Assembly: GCA_020633655.1 (NCBI GenBank)
Contig: JACKDF010000001.1
Span: 434,001 to 498,000 of the forward strand
Length of the DNA stretch: 64,000 bases
DNA from: Deferribacteres bacterium
GTDB lineage: Bacteria > Zhuqueibacterota > Zhuqueibacteria > Zhuqueibacterales > Geothermadaptataceae
Reading direction: 5' to 3'
In this document: positions 7,924-19,000 of the stretch, one piece after another
How positions within the stretch are numbered: the first letter of the stretch is position 1
Layout: every line of letters starts with the position of its first letter
Notes under the pieces: generated by a model
The model's input: the letters and a program-made list of their open reading frames with translations, nothing else
Told to the model about the DNA's origin: nothing
Database searches by the model: none
Translations under genes and position numbers: made by a program

Positions 7924-10900
7924 TCAATTACTATACGTGATTTTATTATCAGCCTTTCTAATTTTTAAAAGATTTTTATCGAAAGCTATTTTATCAGGAT
8001 AATTCTTACCTTGGAAGGATCGCATCCGAAACTCTAAATTTAAATAGTCTTTAAATTCACCTCTCTTATTTCTTTCGTTAATTAATCCCTTCGCAAAACT
8101 TCCAGAAATGCCTGTATTTGAAATTAATGATGGTCTACCGAGCATATTAATATTTGGAAGTTCACCGCCGAAGTTAGGCTTTGGAATTTTATCATCTACA
8201 GAGACCCTTGTTGTTTCATCTTTTACCCATTTGTTTTTTCTATAATAATGAACGCCTGCCTTCATAGATAGGTTGTCTCCAAAAGTAGAATCATCATATG
8301 CACCCCACAAAGTTGATCCAGCAGGATAAAAGTTTTTAACCATAACTTTCGCCCAAATCACATTTGGTTTACGTGATGTTCGATTCTTGCTCTTAACCAA
8401 ATTTTCTAGACTGGTTTCAAACATTCTCGGTTTTCCTGAATTAACACTTGCAGTTGCAGGAATATAATTCGGAGCTTTACCTTTTCCACCAATCCCTGCC
8501 GTAATTAAATGCATTTTCTTCCAGTCACCTTTAGAGCTGGTAAGTCCTGCACTCTGTAATAATTTCCATCCTTTGACCGTTCCATGCTTCGAACTTGTAC
8601 CACCACGGCTTGTCAAAGTTGATAGTAATTCAACACTCGCAATTTTTGGACTTCCACTTTTAAATTTCCATTTTGCTTTTTTGGGCAGATCTCCAACAGA
8701 GCCTCCACTTAGTTCTAGTAAAAGACGACTTAATTCGGTCATGTGTTGAGTAACTTGATCTGCTTGTTTTTTTGTTACACCTTTTGATTGTGAAATTAAT
8801 TTGATAGACTTTACGAGGGTCAGTGCATTTTGGTATTTACTATATCTTGGATCACTATCTTTAATATTAAGTTCCATGAGATATTTCTCAATTGGACGAG
8901 GATTAGCACTTGCCATAATCAGTTTTGCTGTTTTATTTTTACCCCTAAAAAATAGAGTGTGACTTTTTCCATCTTTTGTTTTAAATTTTTTTCGTGCTTT
9001 CCACCAATTAACAATTTTCCCCTTAACTTTTACGATCCCTTTATTCACAACCGCCTTACCCTTCCCAATCAACTTCTTCGCTTTCTTCGCGATGAAATCG
9101 ATCACCTTGTTCAGAACCTTATCAATGGGCTTGCGGATTTTCATGATAATGCCGCGCACTGCTTTACCGATGCCGCTAATACCGATCAACCGGGCGAGGA
9201 AATTGAGGATTATCGGAATCGCCATGGCTAGTGAACGCTCCACTGCTGCTGCCGCTGCACTGATTTTCCCCATTGCCATGTCGGCGATGGAGCCGAAGAC
9301 GGTTTTAACAAACTGGACGATACGATCCCAGTTTTCCACAAAAAACATGATGGTATTGTAGATGGCTAAAATAGCCTGCACAATGGCACCAGCAGGATTG
9401 AAAAAACTGATCAATTTAATAATTGCCGCTTTCACTAATTGCGTGATCACCCAATTCCGAATGCCTTCCATCACCTGCTGCTTAATTTCCGCGGCTTTTT
9501 CCTTAAGCATTTCCCACAGCGCCATCGGGCCTTCGTTGATGACGCGCTTGACAATCGTTACGGTGGTCTCAACACCACGCACAACCTTTTCCCCCAGTCG
9601 TTTCACCAGCTTTGTACGAATGTTGGTCCAGGTCAGACCCAACACTTGCAAAACGATGGACAAAATACCTTTGAGATCGAATTTCTCCGGCAGTTGCAGG
9701 CCGGCGTCACCCATTTGACCGGTGAGCCAGCTCATCATACCAGCGATAAGATGCTTTTTGATGTTCTTTTGAAAATTGTTAATCCCCAACTTTACGGCAT
9801 CGATGATATTGCCAATGAATCCTATGGGATCGGTGACAATTTTCTTAATAACCGCCTTGCCTTTATTGAGAATCCCCATCAACTGTTTGCTGTCATAGCC
9901 GGCTTTTTTCAGCGCCCATTTGAAAAATTTCACCATAGCCTGCAAAATCAGATTGCCAAGTTTTGCCAGAGCACCGGACATACTCTCTTTCATTTTCTCG
10001 ATTTTTTTATCGATTTTCTCAATGGCTTCAGTTTTCTTATCGCATAGCTTTTGCGCCAGTTCTTCTTTCTTTTTATCAATAAATTTATCCATATCGGCTA
10101 ATTTGGCTTTCATGGATTTCATCGCAGCCTGGCCGGTTTTGCGCAAGTCCGGACCAAGTGTACTGACGTATTTCTGAATGGCCTTCCGTGCATCGGCGAT
10201 TTCTTTTTTGCAGTCTGCTATTACCTTCTTGCTGTCCGCAGTAATCTTCAGGATGAGTTTATCGATTTTGCTGATATAATTGGCTTTGCCACTGCTGAAC
10301 GCCTGTTTAACTTCCGGGAAATCCTCAATACCAAACAGTTTGTCTTTTGCCCATTTCAAACCGCCGGTCCAGCCGCTATAGCGCCGACTCTTCCAGGCGT
10401 TGATATCACGATTCACTTCGTTCTCAAATTCAATCGAAGCGAGCTCCTGGCCGCGATCAAAAGCAGCAAGAGAATCTTTTTCCAATTTCTCCAACTTTGC
10501 TTTAACACTGCGTTGCGCTGCTTCATAAATTGCATTTATCTTCTGGGTGACTTGCTCGCGTTTGAGCTCCATCGCCGTTTTTGCTTTGCGCTGTTTTCCT
10601 TCGGTACCGCTCAGTGCTTTTTTACGTTTTTGCACCATTTCGGCACGATCTTTTTTCTCTTCGTGTTTTAAATCAGTCTCAACTTTCTGCGTTTCCTGTT
10701 GTGCAAATTCCTTGATTTTTGCTGGTTCTTCAGCAACATTTTTCTTAATACCTTTGCGTTCCTTATTTGCCTCAGCCAGCTCCCCCTCATCTACCATATC
10801 CATTTGTTCCTGGGTAATCCCTTCCTTTTGCAACAGGTCATCTGAGTCCTTTTCAAACTTTGAGAAATCCGTGTGCGAGTCTTTTAAAGGTGGCACGGCC

Positions 10901-12726
10901 TCCTTTCCCAGGTTCAATTCCGGGGTCACCGGCGCCGCTTCACGAGGTGGCAATTCCGTCGGTGTGTGTTCTGGTGGTTTAGCCACAGGTGCATTTTCAA
11001 TTTCCTTGTAGGTTTTGTTTACGGCATCCGTTTCTTTTTTAACATTACCCAAAACTTTCGCCCCAACGACCTTCGCTTTTCCTTTAGACTTAAATTCATT
11101 CAAATCTTCGATTTTGGTCGGCACAGCCTGCTCGATATCCGCATCGAGATGTGCCTTGGGGCCTTCTTCTGTAGGTTCAGGCGCTTCTCTCGCCTCAAGA
11201 TGTGCAACTTGTTCGGAGTTGCTTTTCGATTGGCCTTCCAGATCAGGTGGTTTGACGGCTTCGTTCGTCTGTTTTAATTTTTCACCGGCATCGTCATGAC
11301 GTTGCTCGTTAGTTGCCAGTTCGCCAGCCTTTGCTGAAGCCTCCCCACATACGCTCGCACTCGCCTGTTCAAGGTCTTTTGCCACATCTCCCAATTCTTT
11401 TTCCTTCTTTGCGGGAGGTGCCGGTTTTCCTTTTTCTACCTTCGCTTTTGCAGATTTTATCGCCTTTTTGTGCTTCTTGCCCTTCTTCTCAGGTTTAACC
11501 TTTTCTTTTTTATCTTTTTTTGCTTCCGTTTTTTCCGCTTTTTTCTTTGCCATTTCCGCTGGTTTCGGATTGATTGCTTTCACTGCCTTCGTTTCACTTG
11601 CGGCCAATTCTGCCTTGAGTGCAGCTTTTTCTTCATCGCTTAATTGCTTCTGGGTGGGTGCAGTTGTCTGTTCCGACTTTTTTTGTATTGATGGAGAGGC
11701 CCCTTGTTGCGCCGTGTGCGTTAATTCATGGGCAAGCAATTTCTGTCCGGTTGTAGTACCGGGTTCGTATTTTCCCTCATTAAAAAAGATGTCACTGCCC
11801 CGTGCAAATGCCTGCGCATGCAGCTCTTTGTTCATTTGCGCAGCTTCTGGTCCGGTGTGGATTCGTACACGGGAAAAATCATGACCAAAATGCGATTCCA
11901 TTCCACCGCGTAAATTGTGTGGTAGCGGTTGACCACCACCTTTGGCGTTTTTAACCCGGGCAGTAAGACCGACGCTCGCTGTTCCACCCGGACTCCCTTT
12001 CGCCATGATTGGCTTTGCCTGCTCTTCTTCTTGAGCCTGAAGCAGTGGTTTCGCCTGTTCTTCCTCCTGCGCTTGCAGTTTCGGCTTGGTTTGTTCTTCT
12101 TCCTGCGCCTGCAGCATTGGTTTCGCCTGTTCTTCCTCCTGCGCTTGCAGCATTGGTTTCGCCTGTTCTTCCTCCTGCGCCTGCAGCATCGGTTTCGCCT
12201 GTTCTTCCTCCTGCGCTTGCAGCATTGGTTTCGCCTGTTCTTCCTCCTGCGCCTGCAGCATCGGTTTCGCCTGTTCTTCCTCCTGCGCTTGCAGCATTGG
12301 TTTCGCCTGTTCTTCCTCCTGCGCCTGCAGCATCGGTTTCGCCTGTTCTTCCTCCTGCGCTTGCAGCATTGGTTTCGCCTGTTCTTCCTCCTGCGCCTGC
12401 AGCATCGGTTTCGCTTCTGATTTTCGCTGCACCGAATGCGGTTTTCCGTGTTGCATGGACCGGGTCACTTTTTCCGCCATCTGGTCGGCTTCCTGCTCAA
12501 ACTTATCGTTGGGATTGCCAATTTTCATTTTCGGCTGGAGACCGTTTTTTTGCAATAACGGACTTAAGTTGCTACTTGAACCGCTATTCGTCCCATTTTG
12601 CACGACATGGGACAACCCGCCTGGGGTGCCCCTCTTGCGCTGTATGGATTTCCCAATTTTATTATCTTTTGTTGTTTTTCCAGCGGTGTTCGATTTAGAT
12701 GTGGGTGGTGAGGAAACATTGTACAT
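7924..12726 (-). CDS. eCIS cargo: DUF4157 protein with tandem repeats and a nuclease-like C-terminal tip
   Basis: A 1600-aa probable cargo protein of the contractile injection system. The N terminus has the NPNDKFEQEADQMAEKV stretch common to eCIS-linked DUF4157 proteins. Eleven 12-residue repeats follow (106-237). The DUF4157 domain (about 266-341) includes SHFGHDFSRVRIHTG and the HELTH zinc motif (333-337). A long Lys/Glu-rich helical region (345-1000) leads to hydrophobic and amphipathic helices (1000-1225). From about 1240 the DNA turns AT-rich and the protein changes; the segment MHLITAGIGGKGKAPNYIPA followed by N resembles the core of DNA/RNA non-specific (His-Me finger) nucleases, without a DRGH motif. 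DUF4157 is associated with eCIS loading. The nuclease call is moderate. An AGGAAG site precedes the start. Confidence 0.75.
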   Translation of the reverse strand: MYNVSSPPTSKSNTAGKTTKDNKIGKSIQRKRGTPGGLSHVVQNGTNSGSSSNLSPLLQKNGLQPKMKIGNPNDKFEQEADQMAEKVTRSMQHGKPHSVQRKSEAKPMLQAQEEEQAKPMLQAQEEEQAKPMLQAQEEEQAKPMLQAQEEEQAKPMLQAQEEEQAKPMLQAQEEEQAKPMLQAQEEEQAKPMLQAQEEEQAKPMLQAQEEEQTKPKLQAQEEEQAKPLLQAQEEEQAKPIMAKGSPGGTASVGLTARVKNAKGGGQPLPHNLRGGMESHFGHDFSRVRIHTGPEAAQMNKELHAQAFARGSDIFFNEGKYEPGTTTGQKLLAHELTHTAQQGASPSIQKKSEQTTAPTQKQLSDEEKAALKAELAASETKAVKAINPKPAEMAKKKAEKTEAKKDKKEKVKPEKKGKKHKKAIKSAKAKVEKGKPAPPAKKEKELGDVAKDLEQASASVCGEASAKAGELATNEQRHDDAGEKLKQTNEAVKPPDLEGQSKSNSEQVAHLEAREAPEPTEEGPKAHLDADIEQAVPTKIEDLNEFKSKGKAKVVGAKVLGNVKKETDAVNKTYKEIENAPVAKPPEHTPTELPPREAAPVTPELNLGKEAVPPLKDSHTDFSKFEKDSDDLLQKEGITQEQMDMVDEGELAEANKERKGIKKNVAEEPAKIKEFAQQETQKVETDLKHEEKKDRAEMVQKRKKALSGTEGKQRKAKTAMELKREQVTQKINAIYEAAQRSVKAKLEKLEKDSLAAFDRGQELASIEFENEVNRDINAWKSRRYSGWTGGLKWAKDKLFGIEDFPEVKQAFSSGKANYISKIDKLILKITADSKKVIADCKKEIADARKAIQKYVSTLGPDLRKTGQAAMKSMKAKLADMDKFIDKKKEELAQKLCDKKTEAIEKIDKKIEKMKESMSGALAKLGNLILQAMVKFFKWALKKAGYDSKQLMGILNKGKAVIKKIVTDPIGFIGNIIDAVKLGINNFQKNIKKHLIAGMMSWLTGQMGDAGLQLPEKFDLKGILSIVLQVLGLTWTNIRTKLVKRLGEKVVRGVETTVTIVKRVINEGPMALWEMLKEKAAEIKQQVMEGIRNWVITQLVKAAIIKLISFFNPAGAIVQAILAIYNTIMFFVENWDRIVQFVKTVFGSIADMAMGKISAAAAAVERSLAMAIPIILNFLARLIGISGIGKAVRGIIMKIRKPIDKVLNKVIDFIAKKAKKLIGKGKAVVNKGIVKVKGKIVNWWKARKKFKTKDGKSHTLFFRGKNKTAKLIMASANPRPIEKYLMELNIKDSDPRYSKYQNALTLVKSIKLISQSKGVTKKQADQVTQHMTELSRLLLELSGGSVGDLPKKAKWKFKSGSPKIASVELLSTLTSRGGTSSKHGTVKGWKLLQSAGLTSSKGDWKKMHLITAGIGGKGKAPNYIPATASVNSGKPRMFETSLENLVKSKNRTSRKPNVIWAKVMVKNFYPAGSTLWGAYDDSTFGDNLSMKAGVHYYRKNKWVKDETTRVSVDDKIPKPNFGGELPNINMLGRPSLISNTGISGSFAKGLINERNKRGEFKDYLNLEFRMRSFQGKNYPDKIAFDKNLLKIRKADNKITYSN
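12016..12411 (-). repeat. 36-bp tandem coding repeat, 11 units
   Basis: Eleven in-frame 36-bp units in the cargo gene, coding KPMLQAQEEEQA nine times plus one KPK and one KPL variant. Two DNA variants (GCCTGCAGCATCGG and GCTTGCAGCATTGG on the plus strand) alternate, giving a 72-bp higher-order unit. That pattern indicates recent expansion by duplication of pairs. Confidence 0.95.
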
Positions 12727-12809
12727 GATTTCTTCCTGCTATTTTTGGAGAAAAGAGGGCGAAACAATAAAGCACTTTTGGATAGGTGCCGGAAAAGAAA
12801 AAATTGCAT

Positions 12810-14168
12810 TTAAAGCTGAACTGTTCTGCCTTCTTTTTTCATTTCCTTGTGCAGACCATTAACTATGCATTGCCGCGATATATGTTTTTCTTGATTTTTA
12901 AGTGCCATCAATGTTGCATAGCGTACGACATTCATTATGGCGCCTCCGGAGAGTTCAAACTTTTCGGCAAACGAATGCAAATCAACATCCGGTGCCAGAG
13001 GCATTTTGGGTGAAAATCCATTTTGCCATAAGCGTTCCCGGTGTTGTGCTTTAGGCATGGGAAAGTGGATAATGGATTGAAAACGTCGCGTAAATCCCTC
13101 ATCCAGATTGGATTTCATGTTTGTGGCTAAAATGACCACGCCGGCATAATCTTCAATGCGTTGCAAAAGATAAGAGACTTCCTGATTGGCAAAACGGTCA
13201 TGTGCATCATTTATTTCCGTTCGTTTTCCGAACAATGCATCGGCTTCGTCAAAAAACAGTATCCAGTTTTTATGTTCCGCTTGTTCGAAAATCTTTTCCA
13301 GATTCTTCTCCGTCTCACCAATATATTTGGAAACCACCATGGAAAGATCGATGCGATAAACATCCAGTTCCGTCATTTTGCCTAACAATGTCGCTGTGAG
13401 GGTTTTACCCGTTCCTGAAGGACCATAAAACAAACTTCGAAATCCTGGTTTGATTTTCTTCGCTAATTCAAGTTCCCCCAGCAACACATCGCCATATTCA
13501 ATCCACGCTTTGATCTCCAGTACCTGCTCCATTGTACTATGCTCCAGAACGAGATCATCCCATTCCAGAGCTGTTTCAATGTATCTGGCGGGAAAATCGC
13601 TGCTGAACATGGGTTTGCGAATGTGTCCGGTGGTCACCAGGTCAATAATTTCCTGGGAAAGCTGGAGATGTCCGCTGAATTCCGGCTCCTTCACCGGACT
13701 GCGTTCCAGCTTCAAAATATTATGGCGTGCGAAAACGTGATCCATCTGAAACAGATGTTGGGCACGGATTCTACGGAATAAATCACTGCCTGCGATGAGA
13801 AAGAGTGCGGTTTCACCTGTTGGAAGAAATGCAGGGCCATCGGTGTGATTCGTGCCACCGAATTCCGTAAACTGCCGTGCCATTTCTGCATTTTGTGTAA
13901 AAAAGACGTCAAGTGATTGTGGCCGAATGTGTGGCACGAGACTGAGAACAAAAACCAGACGCTCTTCGAAGGAAAAATTATAATGGGCAATAAAACTCCC
14001 ATACATCGATTCGTCGGCGATAATTTGCGGAGGTTTTATAGCAACAATATCGTTCACCTCACAATCATGGCCAAAGTGCAGTTTCAAGCGTGTATCGAGC
14101 ACACGGTAAAACCACTGCAACTCGGCATCAATCGCTGCTGCATTGTTTTTTATGTTGTCGTGTTCCAT
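12810..14168 (-). CDS. eCIS AAA+ ATPase (Afp15/Pvc15-like)
   Basis: A 452-aa cytoplasmic ATPase. The first 220 residues are family-specific. The AAA+ core has Walker A GPSGTGKT (about 249-256), Walker B ILFFDEADALFG (about 303-314), and a sensor region with TNMKSNLDEGFTRRFQ carrying the arginine-finger-type pair. A typical AAA lid follows. In eCIS loci this ATPase is conserved and is thought to act in particle assembly or cargo loading. Its start overlaps the end of the tape-measure gene by 19 bp, which implies coupled translation. Confidence 0.88.
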   Translation of the reverse strand: MEHDNIKNNAAAIDAELQWFYRVLDTRLKLHFGHDCEVNDIVAIKPPQIIADESMYGSFIAHYNFSFEERLVFVLSLVPHIRPQSLDVFFTQNAEMARQFTEFGGTNHTDGPAFLPTGETALFLIAGSDLFRRIRAQHLFQMDHVFARHNILKLERSPVKEPEFSGHLQLSQEIIDLVTTGHIRKPMFSSDFPARYIETALEWDDLVLEHSTMEQVLEIKAWIEYGDVLLGELELAKKIKPGFRSLFYGPSGTGKTLTATLLGKMTELDVYRIDLSMVVSKYIGETEKNLEKIFEQAEHKNWILFFDEADALFGKRTEINDAHDRFANQEVSYLLQRIEDYAGVVILATNMKSNLDEGFTRRFQSIIHFPMPKAQHRERLWQNGFSPKMPLAPDVDLHSFAEKFELSGGAIMNVVRYATLMALKNQEKHISRQCIVNGLHKEMKKEGRTVQL

Positions 14169-15970
14169 TCAACTACCAGCAGTTTGTCCATCCATGATAG
14201 TTTGATCATTGCAACGGACCAGGGCAGATAATCCAGCAGCATATCAAAAGCTTTGTGCTCGATTTGCAACAACCAGTTTTTTTCCTGCCGAATTAAATTG
14301 CCTCGGCGTTGCAGAAATGACGAGCGAAAACCATCGATACTTGTTTTGCCAAGCGCAGGCCATTGGGAGATCGTTGTTTGTAATAACGTTTCAATTTCCT
14401 GTTTTTCACTTTCTCGGACTCGTATTCCCCTTCGAACAGGTTGTTCCAATGGCCAACCGCAGAGAATTTTGTTCAACGGCAATTGGTACTCTGGCGTTTT
14501 TGCTTCGCCTGTACAGACAACCTGTAAAATCAGTAAAGCACGTTCACGGCTTTCTTCATTTTTGAAAACACCCTCGTGAATCAAGCCTAGACTTGCAAAA
14601 AACGTTTTAAGATGCGGCCACAACAGGACCATTCCAGCATTATCAACTATAGCATCAATAAAAAATTCATCAATGGAGTCCTTCTCTGCCAGTACCGGTA
14701 AAATAGTGTCAGACATCGTGTCCTCGACTTTCGCATCCAACGTAGCATTTCCGGTGGAATTCAAAGGATGCTGTGTTTTCCTGGCATCCGAGTTTTGCCG
14801 ATTCATTTTATCCTTATCTTTCACTTTGCCAGAACTTATTTGGATTTCTGCGGTGGATTTATTTTTCCGGAGCTCTGTGTCGGGCGGATTTACATGTGAC
14901 GCCAGCCATTTTTCAAATTTATTGTTTAATGATAGATTTTTCCTTCCCGATTGTGAAAGGTATGTCGTTACAGCCTTTTTAAGTTCGCTCTCCGGGCAGT
15001 CGGCGACCTTCCCGAGGATGGAGAAGAATTCAGAAATGGCCTGCTTTGTTTTGGGTTGCAGGAATGTAAGAAGCGCTGCATTATCAAAGTGCTCCACCAT
15101 GATTTGATGGTTTGTACCCACTAATTTTGCCATATGCTGCAGCAAACCCGGCATATAAATCAAGGCGTTAAAGTCCGCAAAAAAGTCGACATTGAAGTAC
15201 CGGAACAACTTTCTAACAGTCCGGTTGGAGAACTGTCGCAAGAGACGCTGGCGGGCATTTGCGGAAGCGAGAATTTTTTGCAACAAATACTGCCAGTTTT
15301 GATTTGGCGAATCCAGGCAGGACTGGAGGTCATGATTTAGTTCGTCAGCATGGATCACTTCGCTCCACCAGGGCAAAACGCCGTATTCCAGAAATGCCAA
15401 CACACGGTTTTGTTGCATTTCCCGCTTCGTGTAGTGGCCTTGTCCATGCCCTAATCCGGCAAAAAGATTCTCGTTATGGTCCTGGTCTGCACCCTGTGCA
15501 GAATACTTCTCCCGGGATAAATATTTTCCGGAAGAAGCGTAGGTGCGATCCTTTGCAGAATGAAGAGAGTTTCTTTTTCCCGTCCAATCGTGCGATGAAT
15601 CCGCCGTTGGAATTTCGCTGACCAAAAAAAATTGCACATGATTTAGAGCCTGATTTTGTACGCGGGTGCTCCCGGAAGGCCGCCGGAATACATTTTCGAT
15701 TTCCTGCTGCAAACGAGCTATGAGCACATCTTCAACCCGATGGGTAAAATCCGTTTCAAATAGTGCCTGCGAAATCTTTCCGGCATCGATCTCCAATCTG
15801 TCCAGAATGATGAACTGACCTTGTGTATCCACATGTGAAAACACCTCATCGAGAGTGTGCTCGAGCTGCGGGTGCACATATGCTGCATAGTGCTCCTGCA
15901 GTTTGAAGGCATCCTGTTGTGATCCGGTGTGCAATTCAATTTCGAGTTTTTTAATGATGTGTTTTCGCAT
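14150..15970 (-). CDS. Contractile injection system tape measure protein (CIS_TMP)
   Basis: A 606-aa protein. The N terminus, with LQEHYAAYVHPQLEHTLDEV and then a LDRLEIDAG motif, matches the family that sets tail length in eCIS particles. The middle (about 130-470) is helical with low-complexity Lys/Ser stretches. The C terminus again shows the conserved pattern ENWLLQIEHKAFDMLLDYLPW and SWMDKLLVVEW. The position between the baseplate genes and the AAA+ ATPase matches Afp14-type order. Confidence 0.85.
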   Translation of the reverse strand: MRKHIIKKLEIELHTGSQQDAFKLQEHYAAYVHPQLEHTLDEVFSHVDTQGQFIILDRLEIDAGKISQALFETDFTHRVEDVLIARLQQEIENVFRRPSGSTRVQNQALNHVQFFLVSEIPTADSSHDWTGKRNSLHSAKDRTYASSGKYLSREKYSAQGADQDHNENLFAGLGHGQGHYTKREMQQNRVLAFLEYGVLPWWSEVIHADELNHDLQSCLDSPNQNWQYLLQKILASANARQRLLRQFSNRTVRKLFRYFNVDFFADFNALIYMPGLLQHMAKLVGTNHQIMVEHFDNAALLTFLQPKTKQAISEFFSILGKVADCPESELKKAVTTYLSQSGRKNLSLNNKFEKWLASHVNPPDTELRKNKSTAEIQISSGKVKDKDKMNRQNSDARKTQHPLNSTGNATLDAKVEDTMSDTILPVLAEKDSIDEFFIDAIVDNAGMVLLWPHLKTFFASLGLIHEGVFKNEESRERALLILQVVCTGEAKTPEYQLPLNKILCGWPLEQPVRRGIRVRESEKQEIETLLQTTISQWPALGKTSIDGFRSSFLQRRGNLIRQEKNWLLQIEHKAFDMLLDYLPWSVAMIKLSWMDKLLVVEWNTTT

Positions 15971-16006
15971 TCGTAGAGAAATTCAGCTAAATGTCGCAAT
16001 CCAAAC

Positions 16007-19000
16007 TCAGCGTAAAAGACGCAGGCATCTTCGAATATAAAGACTCTTTTCTGCAGCATTCACTTCCGCTTGATCAAGCATATCTGAAAGCACATTTTCG
16101 AGGTTGGTGTCAACCTTCGAGCTGATACTTTGCAAACTCGATTGCAAGTCTTTGAAAGTCGAAATAATCGGGCTACCGGCGGCTAAATCATCCTTTTGCA
16201 AATTCATGAGATTGAGAAGCTGGCTTATTTGCAAAAGCATGAGATTGTATACAAACTGCTGTGCCGCTCGCGCCACGCGTGGCGGAAAAACTCCCGTTCC
16301 CGGTATAACGACACTGCCGGATATTTTACCAACCGCATATTCAAAAAGTTTGGCGAAAGTCCCGGCAATCTTCTCATTTTGTCCATCGCCCAGATACTGT
16401 TTTAGCGCAGCCTCATCCTTCAACTCCTCGCTCACAGTTTCAAAATACTTCAAGGATTCGCTATAGACCTGATCCGTTTGAGAAAGCGCATTTTTGAAAG
16501 TTGGATGTTCCGGCAAGCTTTCAAATACGGCAAGGTTTGCATTAAATCCACCGCTTACCGAATCAAGGATGAGCCTTGAAACCCGACGCAGAGTTGGATT
16601 AAATACCGGCAATCCGCCGCCACCAGGAGGGATGACCAAATCGTTTGTTTCTGCAAGTGCAGCTGGAATTTTAAGCTGGGCAGCAGCAGAATTTTCACAA
16701 ATCTTTTCGGACACGGCCTTGAGATCAACGGTGTAGGAATCACCCTCATTAACGTTCTTCAGAACCACGATACTCTGTGATGCCGTTGAGAAAAGTGTAT
16801 CCTGCAATTTCCATTCAAAGGCGTCAGCGCCTGTGGAGAAGTTTGGAAGTATAATGCGCACCGTTGATTTGTCAATGACCGGATTGAGTTCAACTATCTG
16901 TGGTTTACCGATACCTGCGACGGGATTGAGAATTCGTACACTCAGAGTCGCAACTTTATTGCCCCAGGCTTCATAACGCAATTCAACGGGTCCGGTTGTG
17001 TCGGATTTATTCGGTGTGAAAGTCAGCTTTTTGGCCTCCGTCCCGGGTCCGCTGAGTTTCCCGCCTTCAGGTGAGACTTTGAGCTTGTAAGCCGTCTTAT
17101 CATTTTTACAAAAATTATTTCCTGCCACCTCGGCGAATGCAAGCGTCGCTTCCTCGGCAGCGGGCATTTTCACTTTTACAAGAAATTGTGATGGGCAATT
17201 ACCATCAAAGGACGCAGTCAATACGATGCTGTATTCTTTATTTGGTTCTGTAGCGGGAATTTTTAGATCCGGCGTTTCTTGCTCTGAAAATTTACTGCCA
17301 TCGAGGAACCATGCATAGGAGTTCGCCCGCAGCGACTCATTTTTCAGAATGATTTGAAAAACGCCAAAGTCCTCCGTTTTCGCTGGTTCTGAAGCGGTGA
17401 AAGACGCTACCGGATCGTAAATCTGCACTTTGAGGGTGGCGGGAGTTTGAATACCGCGTGTGTATTTGAAATTGATTTCGCCAACCGCGCCGACGAGATT
17501 TGGGATAAAAACGTAGGTCCCGTCCTCTGTCAACTGCACTCCGGGTCCGCTAACTTCTCCACCAGCTGGCGTGGCTTTGAATGTGTAGGCTGTTTTGTCT
17601 TTACGGCAAAAAATATCACTCGTACTATCAACAAAGGCCAGCGTCATCGGTGGGGGCACCGGTATGGCAATTTGTCGGGTCAGGGTCTTTTCACACAAGC
17701 CACTGAAAGAAGCTTTTAAGGTAACAGCAACCTTTTCTCCGGCAGTAACATCCTTAAGAATCAGGTTTGGATTTGTCTCGCCGGAGAGCGTTTCATTTCC
17801 CACAATCCATTGGAACTGGTTGGCATTTTGCGATTGATTGTAGATCTGAACGGCATATGTACCTGTGGAAGCCGTTTCCTGTGGTTGTGAAATTTTAAAT
17901 GCTGCGACGACCTGTGGTAGTATGTTCACCTCCAGAGGAACAGGCGTAAGTGAACCAAGCGAATACTGCAGTGTAACTTTTCCTGGGGTTTCAACAGTAT
18001 TTGGCGTGAAGACAAACTCACCTTCCGGCGAAGATATGCCCGGCCCCGAAATATTACCCCCCGGAGGATCCAGCTGAAATCTGTAATTAGTGGCATCGTC
18101 CGGGCAGAATGGACCGGTCACATTATCGGCAAAGCGAAAAACGATATCCCCGAGCGGAGGCAAGGTGAAGCTTTCCGAGTAAGTATCGCTACACTCACCA
18201 TCAACAATTTTCAGGGTGACTTCAACAGTCTGAACGGCAATATCCAGATTAAATTCTTTTTCAACACTTTGTATGCCTTTCGTGATTTCCTCAATTCTGT
18301 TTGTTTTAATCGTCCATTGGTATGATTCCTCGGTAGGCGCATTGATCACCTGTGCCGCTGTGAAGGTAACGACAACCTTGCGTGCATAATCGATACGGTT
18401 CTGGGTAAATTGCGCAGTGCATGCACGGATTTCCACTTGTTTTTCAGCTGTTTTCTCACATACGAGATGTTTTTGATGCAGAACGACGTGAAAAATCGGG
18501 TTATTGGCGTCGCTGTATTCATGGGTTATTACAGGCGCGTTGGTTACTATTTGTGCAGTCCCATCACCAAAATCCCACTCATAGAAATCGGCTGTTTTGT
18601 ATTGAGCGGTAAATTGCACAAGAACGGTATTTTTGGCTGTGTCGATTTCCAGCACTTCATAGACGAAATCCGTGATCATCGCAATGACATTCACCTGCAA
18701 AGTGTAACTTGTATTATTGACACCATATTCGAACGTAATCAGACCGGGATCCACATCTGCCGAAGCAGGCCTGAAAAAATAGTCACCGCTCGACTCCTCA
18801 AAGAGCACCCCGGGACCGCTTACGGTGCCACCCGGTGGACTAAGAATAAATTTGTATTGGGCATTCGCTTCTTCAAGACGGCAAAATACCTGGCGGGGCA
18901 ATTTGAAGACGATAGCAATGGATTTACACGTTGTCACCGGCGGGCAGTCAGAGCGACACATGTATGGTAGGGCGAAATCTGCAATTACAGTGGCCTCATC

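Noticed and set aside
12016..12411. Possible CRISPR array
   Set aside because: The 36-bp units are directly adjacent, without spacers, and lie in frame inside a coding sequence.
12009..12862. Long plus-strand ORFs with Cys/Ser or Leu/Phe-rich repeats opposite the cargo gene
   Set aside because: They are mirror translations of the 36-bp coding repeat. The minus-strand frame has the DUF4157 domain and a ribosome binding site.
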